6,540 nt of DNA from Hyphomicrobiales bacterium. Its GTDB lineage: Bacteria > Pseudomonadota > Alphaproteobacteria > Rhizobiales > Beijerinckiaceae. Shown in pieces: positions 1-5,340 of the stretch. Every line of letters begins with the position of its first letter. Within the stretch, counting starts at the first letter, position 1. A program made the translations under genes and the position numbers. The DNA lies in assembly GCA_016716745.1 (NCBI GenBank), contig JADJVD010000014.1, positions 1 through 6,540 on the forward strand. The letters are read 5' to 3'. The notes beneath the pieces are model-generated. The model was not told the DNA's origin. It ran no database searches and saw nothing but the letters and a program-made list of their open reading frames with translations.

Positions 1-347
1 CCGTCTACTGCACCAAGATCGCCTCCAAGCTGACCCGCACCTACACGGACCGGCACGGGCTGAAGGATCTGGTGCGCGAACTGACCGGGGCGGAAATCTC
101 CAAGCAGCAGCAATCCTCCGACTGGGGCGCGGCGACGCTGACCGAGGCGCAACTCGCCTATGCGGCGTCCGACGTGCTGTATCTGCACGAGTTGAAGGGC
201 AAGCTCGACGCGATGCTGGCGCGCGAGGGGCGCGCCGACGTCGCCGCCGCCTGTTTCGCCTTTCTGCCGACCCGGGCGCGGCTCGACTTGATGGGCTGGG
301 CGCAAAGCGACATCTTTTCGCACCGCGACCGGCCGACGGACGACTGA
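1..347 (+). CDS. rnd: Ribonuclease D, 3' end (5'-truncated by the window)
   Basis: This is a 3'-5' exoribonuclease of the DEDDy family, which trims 3' ends of tRNA and other structured RNAs in the cytoplasm. The frame is open from base 3, and the first visible residues, VYCTKIASKLTRTYTDRHGL, match the middle of the RNase D exonuclease domain. The ExoIII motif Y-x3-D is visible as YAASD, with Tyr codon 159-161 and Asp codon 171-173. The ExoI and ExoII acidic residues lie upstream of the window. The protein ends about 58 residues after that motif, at FSHRDRPTDD and TGA 345-347, which leaves no room for an HRDC domain. This fits the short form (about 200 residues) typical of alphaproteobacteria, unlike the longer E. 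coli enzyme. The GTG at 72 is an internal Val codon, not a start. The gene sits just upstream of lptC, a common arrangement in Hyphomicrobiales. No frame break is seen in this part. Confidence 0.93.
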   Translation, partial: VYCTKIASKLTRTYTDRHGLKDLVRELTGAEISKQQQSSDWGAATLTEAQLAYAASDVLYLHELKGKLDAMLAREGRADVAAACFAFLPTRARLDLMGWAQSDIFSHRDRPTDD

Positions 348-361
348 AGGCGGCGACGCCT
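348..361 (+). terminator. Small GNRA hairpin after rnd (possible weak terminator)
   Basis: Directly after the rnd stop codon, AGGCG (348-352) pairs with CGCCT (357-361) around a GCGA loop, which is a GNRA-type tetraloop. It is followed by CAACTTT rather than a clean T run. The stem is only 5 bp, so it is a weak candidate for a terminator or 3' end stabiliser, and it may be chance in such GC-rich DNA. Confidence 0.25.
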
Positions 362-411
362 CAACTTTCGCCACGCGGCGCCCGCATCAGCGGGGACTGG
401 GGGCGGGTTCC

Positions 412-418
412 AAAGGAG
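412..418 (+). promoter_or_regulatory. Strong Shine-Dalgarno AAAGGAG ahead of a GTG mini-ORF
   Basis: AAAGGAG stands 5 bases before GTG 424. That codon opens an 11-codon frame (GTG 424 to TGA 457-459) whose stop overlaps the lptC ATG as ATGA. It is a better ribosome binding site than the one directly before the lptC ATG. It could serve a translationally coupled leader, or it could be the real lptC site if an indel separates the two frames. Confidence 0.35.
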
Positions 419-443
419 CGGACGTGGGCGCACAGGTGGGCGC

Positions 444-447
444 GGAG
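444..447 (+). promoter_or_regulatory. Ribosome binding site of lptC (GGAG)
   Basis: GGAG lies 8 bases before ATG 456. It supports that codon as the lptC start, although a stronger AAAGGAG lies about 30 bases further upstream. Confidence 0.45.
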
Positions 448-455
448 CGGGGGCG

Positions 456-1148
456 ATGACGCAGGCGGCGGACGGTTTCGACGACCGTTTCGAAGCGAGC
501 CGCGCGAAAGCCTTCGCGGCGGCCGGCCGCCATACGTCGCGCGTGCGCTTCCTGCGCGGCGCGATCGTGGCGGCGGCGGCGCTCGGCGTGCTCGGCCTGG
601 CGGCGGTGGCCTGGCTCGATCCGTTCCGGCGGCTGCCCGAGCAGGTGTCGCTCGGCTCGATCGGCGTCAGCGGCTCGCGCGTGACCATGGACCTGCCAAA
701 GCTCAGCGGCTTCCGGCGGGACTCCAAGCCTTATGACGTCACCGCCCGCTCGGCGGTGCAGGATCTGAAGAAGCCGAATGTGATCGAACTTGTCGAACTC
801 GACGCCCGCATCGCGATGGCCGACCACGGCGTCGGCCATGTCACCGCGCGCACCGGCTTCTACGACAGCGCGAAAGAGACGATGGAGCTGCGCAACGACG
901 TGCGGATGAAAACCGACTCCGGCTACGAAGTGCAGCTCGGTTCGGCGCTGATCGACTTCAAGGCCGGCACGCTGGTCTCGACCGACCCCGTCACCGCGCT
1001 GGTGCGCAACAGCACGATCAAGGCCGACGCGATGCGCGTCGCCGACGGCGGCAAGCAACTCGTCTTCGAGGGCCGCGTGCGCACGCAGATCCTGCCCGAA
1101 AACGAGCAGGACGCCGCCGCCGCCCAATTGAAAGGAACCTCGCCATGA
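456..1148 (+). CDS. lptC: LPS export system protein LptC
   Basis: LptC is the bitopic inner-membrane subunit of the LptB2FGC lipopolysaccharide exporter. It takes LPS from LptFG and passes it to LptA in the periplasm. The 230-residue product has a short cytoplasmic N-terminus (DGFDDRFEASRAK), then one hydrophobic anchor at about residues 35-54 (GAIVAAAALGVLGLAAVAWL). A periplasmic beta-rich domain fills the rest and includes FYDSAKETMELRNDVRMKT, typical of the LptC/OstA-like jelly-roll fold. The length is somewhat above the E. coli protein (191 residues) but usual for alphaproteobacteria. The ATG at 456 follows GGAG at 444-447. The stop overlaps the lptA start as ATGA (1145-1148), which implies translational coupling. 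The assignment rests on this architecture and on lying directly before lptA and lptB. No frame break is seen. Confidence 0.92.
   Translation: MTQAADGFDDRFEASRAKAFAAAGRHTSRVRFLRGAIVAAAALGVLGLAAVAWLDPFRRLPEQVSLGSIGVSGSRVTMDLPKLSGFRRDSKPYDVTARSAVQDLKKPNVIELVELDARIAMADHGVGHVTARTGFYDSAKETMELRNDVRMKTDSGYEVQLGSALIDFKAGTLVSTDPVTALVRNSTIKADAMRVADGGKQLVFEGRVRTQILPENEQDAAAAQLKGTSP
1131..1136 (+). promoter_or_regulatory. Ribosome binding site of lptA, inside the lptC 3' end
   Basis: AAAGGA lies 8 bases before the lptA ATG (1145), within the last codons of lptC. It confirms the lptA start and fits coupled translation of the two overlapping genes. Confidence 0.6.
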
Positions 1149-1899
1149 TCCGCGCGCCGCACCGGCTCGCCTCGCTGGCCGCGCTCGGGATCGGGCTGCT
1201 GGGCTCGGCCGGCGCCTTCGCGCAGGCCGCCAAGCCGGCGGCGACCCCGGCCGCCACGCCCGCGCCCGCCGCCAAGGCAGCGCCCAAGGGCGGCGTCGCG
1301 ATCCTGCCCGGCGGCAACTCGAAGGAGCCGGTCAACATCGAGGCCAACCGGCTGGAGTGGTTCGACAAGGACCAGAAGGCCGTCTACACGGGCGACGTCG
1401 TCGTCATCCAGGGCGAGACGTCGCTGCGCGCCAGCGCGCTGACGATCTTCCTCAACCGCGACGAGAAGGGCGCCGCCGCCCCCGCCGCCAACGCGGCGTC
1501 GGGGACGCCCTCGGGCAACAGCCAGATCCGCCGCATGGAGGCGACCGGCCCCGTCACCGTGATCCAGAAGGACCAGATCGGCACGGGCGACCGCGGCGAA
1601 TACGACAAGGCGTCGAACAAGGTCTACCTGATCGGCAACGTGACGCTGGCGCAGGGGCCCAACATCACGACCGGCGAGCGGCTGGTCTACGATCTCGACA
1701 CCAAGCAGGCGGTGGTGGGATCGGGCGCCGGCAAGAAGCGCGTAGGGGCATCTTCGTGCCCGGCTCCGGCGCAAAGGACGGCGACCCGGCGAAAGGCGGC
1801 GGCAAATCGGGCGACAAGGCGGGCGGCAAACCCGCCGCGGCGGCCGCGGCGCCCTCGCCCGGCAAGCCGACCGATCTCGGCCCCAAACGCACGCCCTGA
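1145..1899 (+). CDS. lptA: LPS transport periplasmic protein LptA (one frameshift)
   Basis: LptA oligomerises into the periplasmic bridge that carries lipopolysaccharide from LptC to LptD. The start is a signal peptide (basic MIRAPHR, hydrophobic core, AFA before Gln27, likely cut after Ala26). An Ala/Pro-rich linker follows to about residue 50. The OstA/LptA beta-jellyroll covers about residues 60-195, beginning EPVNIEANRLEWFDKDQKAV and including VYTGDVVVIQGE and EYDKASNKVYLIGNV. The conserved ending GSGAGKKRVRGIFVPGSG jumps frame: GSGAGKKRV is read in the 1145 frame and GIFVPGSG one base earlier, so one base is missing at about 1741-1746 (AAGCGCGTAGGGG). Restored, the protein has about 251 residues and ends at TGA 1897-1899 with a hydrophilic Lys/Gly/Ala/Pro tail (GPKRTP). 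Without the fix, translation runs on spuriously to 4195. Because lptA is normally essential, a sequence error is the likelier explanation. Confidence 0.9.
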
Positions 1900-1977
1900 C
1901 GCGCGGCGCGCGCGGCCGGACCGGCGCCGTTGCGTCGCCGGCCCTTTGCCGCTAGCCAAGCGCCTGACCCGCGCCCC

Positions 1978-1983
1978 GAAGGA
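1978..1983 (+). promoter_or_regulatory. Shine-Dalgarno GAAGGA before a candidate TTG start of lptB
   Basis: GAAGGA lies 6 bases before TTG 1990. It is the only clear ribosome binding site between lptA and the conserved lptB sequence. I saw no ATG start between the lptA stop and the conserved core, which makes TTG 1990 the best candidate start. Confidence 0.4.
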
Positions 1984-1989
1984 TCGTCC

Positions 1990-2885
1990 TTGGCCGTCAA
2001 GCTTCCCCACGACAATCTGTCCGCCCGTCTGGCCGCCGCCGCGTCCAGGCTTCGGCGCGCGCAGCGAAGCCAGGATCGAGGCGGACGCGTCGAGGCCCAG
2101 CGCCCTCCCCCGCGCCCGCGCGCCCGCGGCGCAGCAGGCGGGCGACACGTCGCCCGCCGCCGCCGACAGCCGGCTCGCCGTCCACAATCTCGGCAAGAGC
2201 TACGGCGCGCGCCGTGGTGGAAGACGTCAGCCTGAACGTGCGGCGGGGCGAATCGGTCGGCCTGCTCGGCCCCAACGGCGCCGGCAAGACGACCGTCTTC
2301 TACATGATCACCGGCCTCGTGCGGCCCGACAAGGGGCAGATCGAGCTCGACGGCTTCGACGTCACCGCGCTGCCGATGTATCGGCGCGCGCGGCTCGGCA
2401 TCGGCTATCTGCCGCAGGAGGCCTCGATCTTCCGCGGCCTCAACGTCGAGGACAACATCCGCGCCGTGCTGGAGGTGACGGAGCCGAGCCGCGAGGCGCG
2501 CGAGCGGCAGCTCGACCAGCTGCTCGAGGAATTCGACATCAAGCGGCTGCGCAAATCGCCCTCGATCGCGCTGTCGGGCGGCGAGCGGCGGCGCTGCGAA
2601 ATCGCGCGCGCGCTGGCCGGCCGTCCCTCCTTCATGCTGCTCGACGAGCCCTTCGCCGGCATCGACCCGATCGCCGTCGGCGACATCCAGCAGCTCGTTC
2701 GCCACCTCACCGAGCGCGGCATCGGCGTGCTGATCACCGACCACAATGTGCGCGAGACGCTGGGCCTCATCGACCGCGCCTATATCATCCATTCCGGCCA
2801 TGTCCTGACCGAAGGCGGGCCGGAGGACATCATCGCCAATCCCGACGTCCGCCGCTTCTATCTCGGCGAAGATTTCCGGATGTGA
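1990..2885 (+). CDS. lptB: LPS export ATP-binding protein LptB (frameshifts in the N-terminal part)
   Basis: LptB is the cytoplasmic ATPase dimer that powers LptFG extraction of LPS from the inner membrane. The uninterrupted part (2214-2885, 223 codons from a GTG) holds every ABC motif: Walker A GPNGAGKTT (2268-2294), Q-loop YLPQEAS, signature LSGGERRR (from 2571), Walker B MLLDEPFAGID with catalytic Glu codon 2646-2648, and H-loop ITDHN with His codon 2742-2744. It ends in the family-typical YLGEDFRM. The real N-terminus is upstream: RLAVHNLGKSYGAR is read at 2171-2212 in another frame, and VVEDVSLNVRRGE continues from 2214. Family spacing fits two missing bases near 2204-2213. Further upstream, MAVKLPHDNLSARLAAAASR (TTG 1990, after GAAGGA) has coding-like third positions and would join through a second break near 2066. 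This gives an extension of about 60 residues of unknown role. Identity is certain; the exact start is inferred. Confidence 0.92.
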
Positions 2886-2897
2886 CATCGTGCGTCG

Positions 2898-4773
2898 ATG
2901 AAACGACGCAACCCGGCATGGCGGATCTGGCGGCGGCGGCTGACGCCGGCGGCGTTCGGCGCGGCGATCCTCGCCGCGGCGCTGGCGACGACGCTGAGCG
3001 AGGCGAGCCTGCCGCAGCAATTGCGCGAGGCCGCCTTCGACTGGGCGCTGGCCGCCGCGCCGCGGGAGCCGAAGACCGACAGCGTCGCCGTCGTCGACAT
3101 CGACCGCGCGGCGCTCGACCGTTTCGGCCCTGGCCCTGGCCGCGCGACCGGCTGGCCGAGCTCGTGCGCGCGCGGCCGGGCGCGGCGGCGGCCAAGGTCG
3201 TCGCCCTCGACGCGCTGCTGCGCGAGACCGGCGGCGGCGACGCGGCGCTGGCCGAGGCGCTCGCCGGAACGCCCAGCGTCATCGGCGCCATTCTCGACCC
3301 CGACGGCGCGCGCGCGGCGCTCGACGGGCTGTCGATCGTCGCCACCGGCCCAGCGCAACTCGACCAAATGATGGTGACGGCCGGGCTGGCGCCGCCCGCC
3401 GTCGCGCTGTCGGACAAGGCGCGCAGCGTCGGCGCGCTGACGCTGCCGGCGCCCGACGGCGTGGTGCGCGCCGCGCCGCTGCTGGCGGGGGGCGGGGGCG
3501 CGCTGTTCGCCGGGCTGGCGACGGAGGCCGTGCGCGTCGCCCAGGGCGAGCCGACGCCGCTGATCGAATCGCGCAAGGGCGAACGCGGCCAGCAGTTGCG
3601 GCTCGGCGAGGTCGTCGCGCCGCTGCCCGAAACCGGCCTGCTGCGGCTGCGCTTCGCCAGCCCCGAGCGCCGCGCGCGACGCACCATCGCGGCGGCGCGG
3701 CTGCTCGACGGCGAGGCCGTCGATCTGTCGGGCAAGATCGTGCTGATCGGCGCCTCGGCGCCGGAGGCGGGCGGGCCGCGCACGACGCCGGTCGAACCGT
3801 TCATGCCCTCGGTGCAGATTCAGGCCGACGTCGCGGAGCAGGGCTCGTCGACGGCGTCTACGCCGTGCGGCCGGAGCGCGCGCGCGATCGAGGCGGCGGC
3901 GCGTGACCTTGCTCGGCGCGGCGGCGATGGCGGCGGCGCTGACGCTGGCGCCGGAAATGGCGGCGGGCGTCGCGCTGGCGCTCGCGGCAGGCTGGGTCGG
4001 CGCGACCCTGTGGCTGCTGCGCACGCGCGGGCTGCTGCTCGACGGCGCGACGCCGGCGCTCGCCGCCTTCGCCGCCTTCCTCGCCACGGCGCTCGCCGCG
4101 GCGGCGGCCCAGCGGCGCCAGCGGCGCGCGCTCGAAGCGCGCTTCGCGCAGCATCTGTCGCCCGAAGTGGTGCGCCGCATCGCAGCCGATCCTGACAGTC
4201 TGCGGCCCGGCGGCGAGGAGCGCATCCTCACCGCGCTGACGACCGACATCGAGGGCTTCACCGCGCTGACCGAGGCGCGTGACGGCGGCCGAGCTGATCG
4301 CGCTGCTCGACGATTATCTCGACCGCGTGACGCGCATCGTCGTCGCGCATGGCGGCACGGTCGACAAGATCGTCGGCGACGCGGTGCTGGCTTCTTCAAC
4401 GCGCCGCTCGATCTCGACGATCACGCCGGGCCGCGCCGTGCGCGGCGCTGGCGATCCGCGACGCGACGCAGGCGATGCGCAGCGAAGACCTGCCGACGCG
4501 CGTCGCGCTCGGGCGCACGCGCGCATCGGCGTCGAAACCGGCCGCGCGATCGTCGGCGACGTCGGCGGCGCGCGCAAGCTCGACTACACGGCCTATGGCC
4601 AACCGATCAACACGGCCAAGAAGCTCGAAGGCTCGAACAAGCTGTTCGGCACGGCGATCGCGGTGGGGCCGGGGACGGTCGCCGCCTGCACGGGACTCGT
4701 ATTCCGCGAAGTGGGATCGATCAAACCCTCGCCGACGCTCGAGCCGATCGTGGTGTGCGAACCGCAGGGGTGA
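2898..4773 (+). CDS. CHASE2-domain class III adenylate cyclase, broken by many frameshifts
   Basis: This is an inner-membrane receptor that would make cAMP from ATP. From ATG 2898 (12 bases after lptB) it shows a basic N-terminus, a first membrane helix (AAFGAAILAAALATTL), then CHASE2 (LREAAFDWALAAAP, VAVVDIDRAALDRFGPWPWP, SGKIVLIGASA, MPSVQIQADV). Three more membrane helices follow at about 3903-4110, then a linker (FAQHLSPEVVRRIAADPDSL) and the cyclase domain. Metal-binding Asp codons are at 4245 (TDIEGFT) and 4378 (VDKIVGDAVLA). Lys 4366 and the Asp of LDYTAYG are the ATP-selecting residues of the family. The transition-state Asn is at 4609, but the usual Arg four residues on is Lys (codon 4621). 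Total length, about 625 residues, is normal. Frame changes occur near 3127 (C-run shortened), 3841, 3886-3903, 4278, 4391, 4431, 4444 and 4515. It is either a pseudogene or error-rich sequence; the motifs on both sides of each break favour error. Confidence 0.85.
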
Positions 4774-4803
4774 GCGGAAAGCGACGGCGTCTATCGCCCC
4801 CTC

Positions 4804-4832
4804 GTCATGCCCGGGTCGTCCTGGGCATCCAC
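4804..4832 (-). repeat. Palindromic unit 1 (type A)
   Basis: The arms ATGCCCGGG and CCTGGGCAT pair around a TCGT loop with one G-T wobble. The unit is one base shorter in the loop than the standard form. It begins 31 bases after the cyclase stop, so it could act as its transcript end. Confidence 0.75.
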
Positions 4833-4877
4833 CGCGCCGTTGTGCTCGTTCTTCCGGCATGGCGCGTGGCAGGGAGC

Positions 4878-4907
4878 GTGGATGGCCGGGACAAGCCCGG
4901 CCATGAC
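4878..4907 (+). repeat. Palindromic unit 2 (type B)
   Basis: This unit forms a perfect 9-bp stem (4882-4890 with 4896-4904) around an ACAAG loop. It is flanked by GTGG on the left and GAC on the right, as in the other B units. Confidence 0.85.
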
Positions 4908-4955
4908 GGCGCACGGTGGGAGCGTGAGAAGCTGCGGCGTCCATTCGCCTCCCCC

Positions 4956-4987
4956 GCCACGCCCGGGCTTGTCCCGGGGGCATCCAC
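4956..4987 (-). repeat. Palindromic unit 3 (type A)
   Basis: GCCCGGG and CCCGGG pair around a CTTGT loop. The right arm carries an extra G (GGGGG run), which bulges the stem or is a sequence error in a homopolymer. Confidence 0.8.
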
Positions 4988-5009
4988 GCGGCGCCGCGCG
5001 CCCGCCGGC

Positions 5010-5039
5010 GTGGATGGCCGGGACAAGCCCGGCCATGAC
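5010..5039 (+). repeat. Palindromic unit 4 (type B)
   Basis: The sequence is identical to unit 2 over the whole 30-base unit. The spacer before it is short (22 bases) and lacks the GTTGTGCTCGTTC seen before units 2 and 6. Confidence 0.85.
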
Positions 5040-5083
5040 GGCGCAAGGCGGAGAGTGAGAAGCGGCGGCGTCCATTCGCCTCC

Positions 5084-5113
5084 GTCGGCGCCCGGGTTGT
5101 CCCGGGCATCCAC
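5084..5113 (-). repeat. Palindromic unit 5 (type A)
   Basis: GCCCGGG and CCCGGGC pair around a 4-base TTGT loop. The outer AT pairs are lost on the left side. It ends in CATCCAC like units 1 and 3. Confidence 0.8.
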
Positions 5114-5159
5114 GCGGCGCCTGTTGTGCTCGTTCGCCGGCGTGGCGCGCCGCCGCCGA

Positions 5160-5189
5160 GTGGATGGCCGGGACGAGCCCGGCCATGAC
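5160..5189 (+). repeat. Palindromic unit 6 (type B)
   Basis: This unit is the same as units 2 and 4 except that the loop is ACGAG instead of ACAAG. The stem is perfect at 9 bp. Confidence 0.85.
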
Positions 5190-5238
5190 GGCGCACGGTG
5201 GGAGCGTGAGAAGCCGCGGCGTCCATTCGGCCCCCCTC

Positions 5239-5267
5239 GCCATGCCCGGGCTCGTCCCGGCCACGAC
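5239..5267 (-). repeat. Palindromic unit 7 (hybrid of types A and B)
   Basis: The left arm is type A (ATGCCCGGG) while the right arm is type B (CCCGGCCA) and ends in CGAC rather than CATCCAC. One stem pair is therefore mismatched. It looks like a recombinant or the worn end of the array. Confidence 0.7.
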
Positions 5268-5290
5268 GGCGAGGCGGCGCGAGGCGCGCA

Positions 5291-5318
5291 TTGGCGGGGG
5301 CGGCCTGCTTTGTTACGG
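5291..5318 (+). promoter_or_regulatory. Possible weak promoter before pcaI
   Basis: TTGGCG (5291-5296) and TTACGG (5313-5318) are spaced 16 bases apart and could be -35 and -10 boxes. They lie where the repeats end and the sequence becomes slightly less GC-rich. The match is poor and no operator is visible. Confidence 0.2.
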
Positions 5319-5330
5319 TCGTCGCGACAG

Positions 5331-5335
5331 GGAGG
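5331..5335 (+). promoter_or_regulatory. Ribosome binding site of pcaI (GGAGG)
   Basis: GGAGG lies 5 bases before ATG 5341. It fixes that codon as the start, although the frame is open further upstream through the repeat array. Confidence 0.75.
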
Positions 5336-5340
5336 AGCCC

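Larger units (their letters stand above)
4804..5267. repeat. Array of seven alternating inverted palindromic repeats (REP/BIME-like)
   Basis: Seven units of about 30 bases alternate strictly in orientation (A-B-A-B-A-B-A). Their starts are at 4804, 4878, 4956, 5010, 5084, 5160 and 5239, spaced 54-79 bases apart. B units contain GGCCGGGACAAGCCCGGCC, a stem of up to 9 bp with a 5-base loop. A units are the opposite strand of a sister sequence with GCCCGGG arms. Spacers are also repeated: the B-to-A spacers at 4908-4955, 5040-5083 and 5190-5238 share GTGAGAAGC and GCGTCCATTCG, and two A-to-B spacers share GTTGTGCTCGTTC. Such palindromes are widespread in intergenic DNA of Hyphomicrobiales. They may end or stabilise transcripts between the cyclase and pcaI, but no function is shown here. 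Confidence 0.88.
4774..5340. other. Gene-free intergenic stretch holding the repeat array
   Basis: No recognisable protein is encoded between the cyclase stop and pcaI. Translations of both strands give only repeat-derived peptides such as MAGTSPAMTA and VMAGLVPAIHA, which recur because the palindromes recur. Bases 4774-4803 and 5268-5290 show nothing clear. Bases 5291-5340 hold the likely pcaI leader, with the ribosome binding site at 5331-5335. Confidence 0.75.

Noticed and set aside
1900..1989. Terminator or promoter between lptA and lptB
   Set aside because: There are GC-rich inverted bits such as GCCGGACCGGC, but no T run and no recognisable -35/-10 pair; the genes are probably co-transcribed.
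2145..2885. Programmed frameshift in lptB
   Set aside because: No slippery heptamer or downstream structure stands out at 2204-2213, and similar breaks occur in unrelated genes of the window, so a sequence error is simpler.
1665..3020. 451-codon and other long - strand frames over lptA/lptB
   Set aside because: They are mirror images of the lptA and lptB coding regions, whose + strand frames carry clear family motifs.
4279..4773. Separate stand-alone cyclase gene starting at GTG 4279
   Set aside because: The first metal-binding motif TDIEGFT and the membrane helices lie directly upstream in a neighbouring frame, so this is the 3' part of the CHASE2 cyclase after a frame break.
4804..5267. 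CRISPR array
   Set aside because: Units are palindromes in alternating orientation, spacers are themselves repeated, spacing varies from 54 to 79 bases between starts, and no cas gene is present.
4804..5267. Insertion sequence or integron attC array
   Set aside because: There is no transposase or integrase frame, no terminal inverted repeats enclosing a coding region and no captured cassettes; the units fit small REP-like elements.
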